A DNA stretch of 64,000 nt from Amycolatopsis sp. MtRt-6 (GTDB taxonomy: Bacteria > Actinomycetota > Actinomycetes > Mycobacteriales > Pseudonocardiaceae), in NCBI RefSeq assembly GCF_017308975.1, contig NZ_JADWPD010000019.1, forward strand, positions 1 through 64,000, given 5' to 3'. Positions within the stretch are counted from its first letter, which is position 1; every line of letters begins with the position of its first letter. This document shows positions 42,229 through 50,900 of this stretch, in pieces. The notes beneath the pieces were generated by a model. It saw only the letters and a list, made by a program, of their open reading frames with translations, ran no database searches and was not told the DNA's origin. A program made the position numbers and the translations under genes.

Positions 42229-42410
42229 GAACCGACGGTAAGCGCACCGTGACCGTCCCGGCGTCCGTCGGACGACGTCACCGCTGTAGGTCACGAGCGC
42301 GAGCCGGGTCGACGGTCGCCGGCGAAGCTCGATGTCAGGCTTGGCAGCTCTCGATGATGTGCTATGCAGGAAGGACACGAGGTCCTCCCGATCCGAAGGA
42401 TGGGCAGAGC

Positions 42411-43205
42411 ATGACGTCGGAGTCACTCGAGGTACGGAGCCGTCAGCTCTCCCCCGAAGACGTCGACAAAGTCGTACTGCATCTCCACGACCGCGGATAC
42501 GCAATCCTCGAAAACGTCATCCCGCGAGAAGAGGTCGAAGCCGCACGCGCCGAGTACCTGCGAACCTTCGAGGAGTTCAAGGCAACGAACAGCACGCGGC
42601 TGCAGACCAGCCACAGCGGAAGCGGTCACTACCAGATCCAGCCGCACCTGGCCGGACGCTTCGGCGGCGCGCTCTACCTGGCGAATCCCGCAGTGTTGCA
42701 GTGTCTCCGGCCGATCCTCGGCGCAGGTCTGAAGATTGCCTTCTGCAACTCGAACCTCACCCAGCCGGGGTCCAGCTACCAACGAGTGCACCGGGACTGT
42801 CCGCCCACGTTCGACGGCGAGATCAGCGTCCCGACCCCGCCATCCCTGTTGGCGGTGAACATCCTGCTCTGCGATTTCACCACCGAAAACGGCAGCACGG
42901 AAGTCTGGCCGGGGACGCATCTCATCGTCGACACCCTGCGCGGGACAGCCGGCGCCACGGATCTCGAGAAGCGGACCGAGGGGTGGCCCGCGACCCGGAC
43001 GAACGCGCCCGCGGGGTCCGCCGTCATCCGCGACCTTCGGCTCTGGCACCGGGGAACGCCGAACCACACGACCGCGCCCCGCATGATGCTTTCCTTGGTC
43101 TACAAAAGGAACTGGGTCGCCTGGCGCAACCACGCGTCCCTCGAGGCGCCGGCGGAGGTCATGGCGGATTGGCCGGTCGAGGTGCGAGAACTGGTCCGGC
43201 CCTGA
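42411..43205 (+). CDS. Phytanoyl-CoA dioxygenase (PhyH) family oxygenase
   Basis: This 264-residue Fe(II)/2-oxoglutarate-dependent oxygenase has the H-x-D facial-triad part in RVHRDCPP (about residues 124-131) and the distal His in LRLWHRGTPNH (about residues 212-222), followed by the Arg of the 2-oxoglutarate site. Such enzymes hydroxylate, desaturate or halogenate natural products. Codon use is clearly less GC-biased than in the cat genes next door. It is convergent with the glycosyltransferase, with 8 bases between the stops. Confidence 0.85.
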   Translation: MTSESLEVRSRQLSPEDVDKVVLHLHDRGYAILENVIPREEVEAARAEYLRTFEEFKATNSTRLQTSHSGSGHYQIQPHLAGRFGGALYLANPAVLQCLRPILGAGLKIAFCNSNLTQPGSSYQRVHRDCPPTFDGEISVPTPPSLLAVNILLCDFTTENGSTEVWPGTHLIVDTLRGTAGATDLEKRTEGWPATRTNAPAGSAVIRDLRLWHRGTPNHTTAPRMMLSLVYKRNWVAWRNHASLEAPAEVMADWPVEVRELVRP

Positions 43206-43213
43206 AGCCGGTG

Positions 43214-44389
43214 TCACCCCGATCGCTCGGCCGAAAGCGTCGCGACTTCGGACCGCACTGTCTCGGCGCAGGCGCTCCAGCTGTACCGCGCCAGCAGGTG
43301 CTCACGAAGTTCCCTCGCTCGGCGGCGAGCCTCGTCGAGGTCGGTCAGCGTTCGGGTCAACGCGTCGGACCACAATCTCACGCGCTCTTCGTGGACATAG
43401 CTGTCGGACACCGTCCCGGAGAGGCCGAGCGCGGCCGGTACCCGTCGTGGATCGCTCAAGAACATCCCCACCCCGCTGTTCTCCCGGCTGACGAGGACGG
43501 GGATCGCGTGGCTGGCAGCCTCGAACGCCACCAGCCCGAACCCCTCGTGCTGAGAGGTCACCAGCAGCAGATCGGCCGCGCGAAGCTCCCGCTCGACCGC
43601 TGTCCTGTCGGTCGTGAACGGCCGAACCCACACCGGCGACCGCGCGCGTTCGGAGAGGGTTCGCTCCAGGCCGTCGATCGACTCTTCGCGGGCGCCGCGC
43701 AGCACGAGTTGCGCTCTCATCCCGTTCTGCCTCAGGACGCCGACGATGTCGGCGGCCAAGCCGGACTCCTTGATCGGATCATCGAGCCGGCCGAGGACCA
43801 GAATCCGGAACTCGTCGCCGTGGTGCCCGTTCTCCGCCACCGCGCTGTCGCTGATTCCCGGCACGATCTCCCGGATGCGTTCAGCGGGCACGCCGTGCGA
43901 AGCCGCGAGGCGACGTGCCCGCATGGTGAGCAGCGGTCCCAGGGCGAACACGATGTCCGCTGCCCCGGCGATCGACACGTCGATCTCCGCGAGCAGGTCC
44001 GCGCGCCCGCGAAGCCCTCTGAGCCGATTCCCTTCCTCGGGGCTGGTGTGGATGAACAGGGCGGCCTTCGCGTCCGGGTATACCCGATTCCGCAAATAGA
44101 CGGCAGCCGAACCGGAAAACCGGGAGTGACCGATCAGGAGGTCGACCTTTCCGGGAAGTTCTTCGGTGCGCAGGAGCTGGCCGGCCGAATCGATTCCCGG
44201 CAGCGGATCGAGTGCCTGCACCCGGACGAGACCGTCACTCGCGCCCGGTTCCGCGACACGCGCCGTCACCTGACAACCGACGCCCGCAAGCGCCTGGCTC
44301 AGTTGCTGGTTGAAGACCGATATCCCGTTGTGTCCCGACCACTCCGTGTGTAGAGTCAAGATGTGCTGCGAAGGCGATATCCGAGTCAT
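43214..44389 (-). CDS. GT4-family glycosyltransferase
   Basis: This 391-residue GT-B glycosyltransferase has an N-terminal HNGISVFNQQLSQALAG segment, FRILVLGRLDD at the start of the donor domain, and the E-x7-E motif in SQHEGFGLVAFEAASHAIPV. GT4 enzymes transfer sugars from NDP or GDP donors with retention. ATG at 44389 has GGGGGA upstream and is closely divergent from the MFS gene (65 bases). Composition is lower in GC than the region average. The acceptor is unknown. Confidence 0.85.
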   Translation of the reverse strand: MTRISPSQHILTLHTEWSGHNGISVFNQQLSQALAGVGCQVTARVAEPGASDGLVRVQALDPLPGIDSAGQLLRTEELPGKVDLLIGHSRFSGSAAVYLRNRVYPDAKAALFIHTSPEEGNRLRGLRGRADLLAEIDVSIAGAADIVFALGPLLTMRARRLAASHGVPAERIREIVPGISDSAVAENGHHGDEFRILVLGRLDDPIKESGLAADIVGVLRQNGMRAQLVLRGAREESIDGLERTLSERARSPVWVRPFTTDRTAVERELRAADLLLVTSQHEGFGLVAFEAASHAIPVLVSRENSGVGMFLSDPRRVPAALGLSGTVSDSYVHEERVRLWSDALTRTLTDLDEARRRARELREHLLARYSWSACAETVRSEVATLSAERSG

Positions 44390-44454
44390 TGACAATTCCC
44401 CCGAGTAACGTCGGAACTGGTCCCTGTATGTCACGTACTCTACGGGGGAGACGG

Positions 44455-45729
44455 ATGGCACGGCAAGAATCCGCCGGAGACACGGAGAAGAAACGTCCGG
44501 TGCTCGCCGCCGTGACAGGGCACTTCATCGAAGTCTACGATGCCGCACTGTACGGATTGTTTGTCCTTCCGATCGCAAAAGCGTTCTTCCCGGCAGGGAA
44601 CGACGACCGGGCCTTCCTGGCAGCGCTCATCGTGTTTGGTGTTTCTTTCGTGGCGCGGCCGATCGGCGGTATCGCCGTCGGCCTTCTCGCCGATCGCATC
44701 GGGCGGCAGAAGACGCTGGTCGCGACCATTTTGGCCGTCGGCTCGGCCACCGCCGCGGTCGGCGCGTTGCCGACCTATGCCCAAGCGGGAACCCTGGCAC
44801 CGATTCTGCTCTTTGTATGCAGGATAGTTCAAGGATTCGCGTCCGGCGGCGAGACGACGGTGATCCCCGTCTACCTCGGCGAGCAGGCGGAGCCGAGGCG
44901 GCGTGGTCTCATCACCTCACTGATCGCGGTAGCCGGAAACGCGGCCACGGTGCTCGCGGCGCTGGCCGGCGCCACCCTGTCCGCCCGGCTTCCGCCGGCC
45001 GCCTTCGACTCCTGGGGCTGGCGAACTCCCTTCCTGGCGGCGATCCCGCTCGCCGTTCTCGGGTTCCACCTTCGCCGCAAGCTTTCCGAGCCGCTCCCCG
45101 GCCGGGACCGCGAAGGCTTCCGATTCAGGTTCAGGAAAATTCGCGCGAACTGGAAAACCGTGGCCCAGCTCAGCCTGCTGGGCGGCCTCGGCACCCCGGT
45201 CTACCTGCTGATTGTCTACTATCCAAGCTTTCTGATCCGCGTCTCCGGGCTGCCCGAAGCGCAGGCGCGGCTGATGCCGTTGATCCTGATCGCCGGGTCC
45301 GCGCTGCTCAATCCCGTGGTGGGCGTACTCGGCGATCGCCTCGGCAGGAAAGTGCCCCTCTTGCTGGCCGCGGGGGTCAGTATCGCGACCGCCGTCCCGG
45401 CTTTCTCGATAGCGACCGGCGGCACCTTGGCCGGCGCCATCATCGGCGGCATTCTCCTCGCCCTGCCGATTCCGTTGTGTCTCGGCTCGATTCACGCGGT
45501 GTCGATGGAACTGTATCCCAGAGACATTCGCGCCACGGCAGGCGGACTGGCGAGTACCGTGGGCGGATTGGTCTTCTCCGGATTGCCACCGGTGGTGATC
45601 CAGCTGCTGTCGTCGACCTCGGTCGGCCACACACTCGCGCCCGCTCTCGTGTTGATGGCGTGTGGATCGATCGGCCTGCTGGCCGCGCTGCGCCTCCCGG
45701 ACACCCGAACCATCCGCATCGACCAGTAG
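44455..45729 (+). CDS. MFS transporter, metabolite:H+ symporter (MHS) type
   Basis: This 424-residue protein has 12 membrane helices. The MHS-type motifs are FIEVYDAALYGLFVLPIAKA in helix 1 and LLADRIGRQKTLV between helices 2 and 3, mirrored by LGDRLGRKVPLL in the second half. MHS members take up carboxylates, betaines or osmolytes, but close relatives in clusters may export products. GGGGGAG precedes the ATG at 44455; upstream ATGs at 44389 and 44428 were rejected. The methyltransferase gene follows 12 bases later. Confidence 0.85.
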   Translation: MARQESAGDTEKKRPVLAAVTGHFIEVYDAALYGLFVLPIAKAFFPAGNDDRAFLAALIVFGVSFVARPIGGIAVGLLADRIGRQKTLVATILAVGSATAAVGALPTYAQAGTLAPILLFVCRIVQGFASGGETTVIPVYLGEQAEPRRRGLITSLIAVAGNAATVLAALAGATLSARLPPAAFDSWGWRTPFLAAIPLAVLGFHLRRKLSEPLPGRDREGFRFRFRKIRANWKTVAQLSLLGGLGTPVYLLIVYYPSFLIRVSGLPEAQARLMPLILIAGSALLNPVVGVLGDRLGRKVPLLLAAGVSIATAVPAFSIATGGTLAGAIIGGILLALPIPLCLGSIHAVSMELYPRDIRATAGGLASTVGGLVFSGLPPVVIQLLSSTSVGHTLAPALVLMACGSIGLLAALRLPDTRTIRIDQ

Positions 45730-45741
45730 GAGCTCGGCCAG

Positions 45742-46611
45742 ATGTCTTCCGGCGACGGCAAGTACACGTTCGCGAACCCCGCCGCCGAGCAGACCCGCCT
45801 GCGCCGGCTGGCGCAGGCGTGCGAAGAGCCGACCCGGGCGGTGCTCAGGTCCGCGGGCGTGTCCCCCGGTATGCGCTGTTTGGACATGGGCTGCGGACCA
45901 GGCGAGGTGATGCGATTGCTCGGTGCCGAGGTCGAGCCGGGCGGGAAAGTGACCGGTATGGACCTCCACGCGAGCCTGCCCGGAGATTCCCTGTCGGAAC
46001 TGCGGACGTCGTCGACGGTCGGCTTCGACTTCCGCCAGATCGACATCGAACTCGTGCCGGCCGTGCCCGGCGGGCCGTACGACGTGGTCTTCTCCCGGTT
46101 GCTGCTGCCGCATGTCGAGGACCCTGCCGGGATCGTGCGCAAGCTGTACGACTCGGTGGCTCCGGGTGGCATACTGCTGCTTCAGGAGTTCGACAACACA
46201 TCCTGGCAGGTTCACCCACCGTTCGACGGCTCGGATCTGCCGCGAAGAACACTCGCCGCCACATTCAGCGCGTTGGGAAAAGACCCGCAACTCGCCTACC
46301 GGCTACCTCTCCTGCTGCGCGCCGCCGGGGCAACCGGGCCGGTCGACCTGCGAGGAAATTCCTGGATCAGCTCGCAGGGACCCGAAGGAGCTGCCGAACT
46401 CCTGGGCGCGCTGGAGGCGTTCCGTTCGACCGCGCTCGCGACCAAGACAGTCAGCGAGCCGGAGCTGCGCCGCTTCGAGCGGGATCTGCGCCGGCATTAC
46501 CGGACGAATCCGTGGTCGTACCAGTTGTCGCCGACCCTCGTCTCCGTGTGGACGCGAAAACCGCTCCACTACATCCCGCCATCGACCGATATTTCGGCGC
46601 CATTGACGTAA
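45742..46611 (+). CDS. Class I SAM-dependent methyltransferase
   Basis: This 289-residue protein has SAM motif I in RCLDMGCGPGEVMRLLG (about residues 45-61), an acidic loop in VTGMDLH and post-motif VAPGGILLLQEFD. It resembles small-molecule methyltransferases of natural-product clusters. It is coupled to the MFS gene, whose stop lies within its ribosome-binding site. Its last 43 bases overlap the end of the convergent SDR gene, so both C-termini are read from the same DNA. Confidence 0.82.
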   Translation: MSSGDGKYTFANPAAEQTRLRRLAQACEEPTRAVLRSAGVSPGMRCLDMGCGPGEVMRLLGAEVEPGGKVTGMDLHASLPGDSLSELRTSSTVGFDFRQIDIELVPAVPGGPYDVVFSRLLLPHVEDPAGIVRKLYDSVAPGGILLLQEFDNTSWQVHPPFDGSDLPRRTLAATFSALGKDPQLAYRLPLLLRAAGATGPVDLRGNSWISSQGPEGAAELLGALEAFRSTALATKTVSEPELRRFERDLRRHYRTNPWSYQLSPTLVSVWTRKPLHYIPPSTDISAPLT

Positions 46612-47321
46612 CTCGAGCGATCGCTTGCCAGGAACAGGACCACTTCCGCGACTTCGGCCGATGTTCCCGGTCGTCCCAAAGCTACCTGTGTCCGAAGACG
46701 TTGCCTTATCGCCGCCATTTCTGCGGCCGGCAAATCGACCGGATCGGGTGGCGCGATCATCCCGGGCGTGACCAGGTTGACCCGGATGGACCGCGGACCG
46801 AGCTCCCGGAACAAGGACCGGGTCAGCCCCAAGAGACTCGCCTTGGCGGCCGTGTAGCCAACCCTGCCGCTCCTCCCGAGCGCCGCGATCCGCGATCCGA
46901 TGTTGATGACGGATCCGCCCTCTCGAACCATGGGCAAGAGCCGTTGGGTCACCAGGAGCGGACCGACGACATTGATGTCGGCCATCTGGCGAAGTGACTC
47001 GGCCGAAGCTTCGGTGAGCGGGGCACCATGGACAAGAGCTGCATTGTTCACTATTGTGTCGAGGCCGTCCGGAAAGGTTTCCGCGCAGACATCGGCAACG
47101 TGCTCGACACCCTCCGAACTGCTGATGTCCGCCCTGACGACGACATGCGAACCGAGTTCGGCCAGCTGACTCCGGGTGTTTTCCGCCGCCGCGCTGTCCG
47201 TGCTGTAGCAAGTGACGATTTGCGCGCCGGAACCAGCCAGCGCGACGCACACCGCTCGCCCGATCCCCTTCGTCCCACCGGAAACGAACGCTGCCTTGCC
47301 TGAAAGTAGCGGATCGCTCAC
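46569..47321 (-). CDS. Short-chain dehydrogenase/reductase (FabG-like)
   Basis: This 250-residue classical SDR has GGTKGIGRAV (cofactor loop, about residues 15-24), NNAAL, the Ser in INIGSRIAAL, YTAAK (about 158-162) and the C-terminal GAEISVDGGM. It oxidises or reduces a hydroxyl/keto group with NAD(P). GTG at 47321 gives the normal length; the open frame upstream is GC artefact and its ribosome-binding site is weak. It overlaps the convergent methyltransferase gene by 43 bases. Confidence 0.85.
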   Translation of the reverse strand: MSDPLLSGKAAFVSGGTKGIGRAVCVALAGSGAQIVTCYSTDSAAAENTRSQLAELGSHVVVRADISSSEGVEHVADVCAETFPDGLDTIVNNAALVHGAPLTEASAESLRQMADINVVGPLLVTQRLLPMVREGGSVINIGSRIAALGRSGRVGYTAAKASLLGLTRSLFRELGPRSIRVNLVTPGMIAPPDPVDLPAAEMAAIRQRLRTQVALGRPGTSAEVAEVVLFLASDRSSYVNGAEISVDGGM

Positions 47322-47962
47322 CAGTCGATTCTGCCGCCCCCGCACCCGAGAAGGCAATGCGCAAGCCGCACAGGTGCCCACGCGGTTTCGGCTGTAGCTG
47401 AAAGCCTCGCGGGCGACGCGGCCCACTGCTAGGCTGGGGCTGACACACGAAGCGCCGAACGAATCAGCTGGGGGTCGAGACACGGCGGCGAAGACAATCG
47501 CGCGCTTTGCCATGCCGGCGGCCGGTGTCACACTGGCCATGGCCGGCTGACCGGACCGGCAACCGCAGCAGCGGAAAGCCGCGGCCCCGGGGGACAATAC
47601 CCTGTCCAACGGTTCGAGAATCCCGCAGCGGATGTGGGAAGGCCGCAACCCGGCACGCGCCGGTCAGCGGTTCGGATACTCGAGCACAGCCAGGACGCTG
47701 CGGTCGTCGTCCTCGTCAACGAGTTCAGGTTCTTCATCCGCGACCGGGCCGGCCGGGCGGCTGCGGCGGGGGCGCGGTGCGGAAAGCCGACCTCGCCCGG
47801 ATCCGGCGGGCCGGCTCATGACCGCGGCACAGTGGCTGCCGGTCCTGAGGACGTTGGCGGTGTATCTCGTCGGCGTGGGGTTGCGTCCGGAGCGAGCCCC
47901 GGCTGAGCTGCGGCGCGAGCGGCCCGGCACGAAGCCGCGGTGATTGCGGTATACCCGGAGCA
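47322..47962. other. 641-base intergenic region before the PKS gene
   Basis: I find no supported gene. A rightward frame (ATG at 47818) gives about 41 residues ending RERPGTKPR, which is too short to call. The first part, with promoters for the leftward SDR, is lower in GC. The PKS promoter should lie in the last part. Confidence 0.45.
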
Positions 47963-50900
47963 GTGGAGGAAATCCGAACCGAGTTCATCAGGCCGCTGCT
48001 GACGGCGTTGTCCGCGCATCCCGCGGAACGCCCTGCCTACTCCGACGGCCGGCGGACGCTGACCTACGGTGAGCTGGCCCGCGCCAGTGCCGATCTGGCC
48101 ACCGGCCTCGACGTCTCCCGAGGCGATCGCGTGCTGGTCCACGTCGGCAACCGGGTCGAGTTCGTCGTCGCCCTGCTGGCGGTGCTGCGCGCGGCGGCCG
48201 TCGGGGTGCCGGTGAGCGCGCGGTCGACCGAGGCCGAGCTGGCCCACCTGGCCGAAGACTCGGGGGCGACGCTCCTGATCACCGAGGCGCGGCACGCCGA
48301 GCTGGGAGCACGGCTGGGGCTGCGGGTGCTCCTCGTCGAGGACCCACCGCCGGCCGCGGGATCGCCGCGGGACGACCTCGGGCTGGACGAGCCGGCTTGG
48401 CTGCTCTACACCTCCGGGACCACCGGACGGCCGAAGGGCGTTCGCCTTTCGCAGCGGGCGATGCTGTGGTCGGCCGCCGCCTGCTACGCCCCCGTCTACG
48501 GGATCGAAGCCGGTGACACCGTCGTGTGGCCGCTGCCGCTCCATCACGCCTACGCCCTGTCGCTCGCCTTCACCACCACGATCGCGCTCGGCGCCCACAC
48601 CCGCCTCGCCGACGGCTGCTCGCCGGACCTGCTCGCCGAGTACCCGGGCTGCGTGCTCGCCGGGGTGCCGGCCACCTACCTCCGGCTCCGGCAGGAGGCC
48701 GACGGCCCGGTGACCCCGCCGAGATTGTGCTTGACCGGCGGCGCGCCGTGCACGCCGGCGACCCGCGCCGCGGTCCGGGAGCTGTTCGGCCTTCCGCTGC
48801 TCGACGGCTACGGGAGCACCGAAACGGGAAAGGTCGCGGTGGAGCGGCCCGGTGAGCCGGGACTGGTCCCGGTGCCCGGCATGGAGGTCCGGATCGACGC
48901 GGGGGAGGTGCTCGTCCGCGGCCCGGGACTGATGCTGGGCTACCACGGGCAGACCGGGTCGCCGGTGCGGGACGGCTGGTACCGCATGGGCGACGCCGGC
49001 CGGTTCGAAGGCGGCCGGCTGGTGCTCGACGGCCGGGTCGACGACGTGATCGTCTGCGGTGGCCAGAACGTCCACCCGACCGAGATCGAGGCGGTGCTGG
49101 AAGAGTCCCCTTCGGTGCGGGACGTCCTCGTGACCGGCCGGCCCGACGACGTCGTCGGGCAGGTGCCGGTGGCCTTCGTGGTCGCCGGGCCGGACGGCTT
49201 CGACGCCGAAGAGCTGCGTCGCCGCTGTCTGAGCCGGCTTTCCCTGCACAAAGTTCCGGTGGCCTACGTCGAAGTCGGCTCGATCCCGCGGACGGCGTCG
49301 GGCAAACCGAAGCGGAACGCCCTGAAACAGCCGGATCTCGCCGCGGTGGTGCGGGCCGAGCTGACGGCCCTCTGCGGACACGACGGCGGCGACGGCTGGC
49401 GGGACCGGCCCTTCACCGACCTCGGCTTGTCCTCCCTGGCCGGCGTGCAGTTCCGGCACCGGATCACCGCGCTGACCGGCGTGCCCGTCCCGCACTCGCT
49501 GATCTACGACTTCCCCACGCCGGGCGCGGTGATCGCCGAGCTGACGCGGCTGCGCTCGGCGGGCCCGGCGGTGCCGGCGCGACCGGAGAAGGCGCCGTCC
49601 GCGGAACCGATCGCCGTCGTGGCGATGGCGTGCCGGTTTCCCGGCGGGGTGCGTTCGCCGGAGGACCTGTGGCGGCTCGTGGCGGACCGGGTGGACGCGA
49701 CCGGGGAATTCCCCGCCGATCGCGGCTGGGACGTGGCGGGGCTGTACGACCCGGATCCGGACCGGATCGGGCACTCGGTGACCCGCCGCGGCGGGTTCCT
49801 CGACGGGTTCGCGGACTTCGACCCCGGGATGTTCGGCATCTCCCCGCGGGAAGCCCTGGCCACCGACCCGCAGCAGCGGTTGCTGCTGGAGACGTCCTGG
49901 GAGGCGTTCGAACGGGCGGGCCTCGACGTCGCCGCGCTGCGCGGCAGCGACACGGGCGTGTTCGTCGGCGTGATGCACGAGGACTACGCGAGCCGGTTCA
50001 CCACTCCCCACGAACTCGAGGCGTGGCTGGGCATCGGCTCCTCGCACGCGGTGGCCTCGGGCCGGATCTCCTACACCTTCAGGCTCACCGGACCGGCCCT
50101 CACCGTCGACACGGCCTGCTCGTCGTCGCTGGTCGCGCTGCACCTCGCGGTGAAGGCGCTGCGCGAAGGCGAGTGTTCGCTCGCCCTCGCCGGCGGGGCC
50201 ACCGTGATGGCCACCCCGCGGACGTTCCTGGCCTTCAGCCGGCAGCGTGGCCTCTCACCGGACGGCCGCTGCCGGTCCTACGCGGCCGGAGCGGACGGCA
50301 CGGCGTGGTCCGAGGGCGCCGGGGTGATCCTGCTCGAACGGCTGTCCGACGCCCGCCGGCACGGGCACCCGGTGCTGGCGGTGCTGCGCGGCAGCGCGGT
50401 GAACGCCGACGGCGCGTCGAACGGCCTGACCGCGCCCAGCGGACGCGCCCAGCAGGCGCTGATCGCGGCGGCGCTCGCGGACGCGGGACTGGCCGCCGCG
50501 GACGTCGACGCCGTCGAAGGGCACGGGACGGGAACGCCGCTGGGCGACCCGATCGAAGCGGACGCGCTGATGGCGGCGTACGGGCGTGGCCCGCGCCGGG
50601 AGCCGCTGTGGCTGGGCTCGGTGAAGTCGAACATCGGCCACACCCAGGCCGCGGCCGGGATCGCCGGCGTGATCAAGGCGGTGACGGCGTTGCAGCACGA
50701 GCACCTGCCGCCGTCGCTGCACGCGGACGAGCCGAGCCCGCACGTCGACTGGCCGGCCGGCGGGGTGGCGCTGCTGGCGGAGGGCCGGCCGTGGCCGCGG
50801 ACGGACCGGGTCCGCCGGGCGGGCGTGTCGGCGTTCGGGATCGGCGGCACCAACGCCCACGTGATCGTCGAGGAGGCACCGCGGTCGGAGGCGCCGGCGC

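Noticed and set aside
47818-47943. Possible 41-codon gene beginning MTAAQWLPVLRTLAVYLVGV
   Set aside because: Too short, no ribosome-binding site, ends in a basic low-complexity tail, no family recognised.
47816-50143. 775-codon leftward frame before and within the PKS gene
   Set aside because: No protein-like features and entirely opposite a verified ligase/KS domain.
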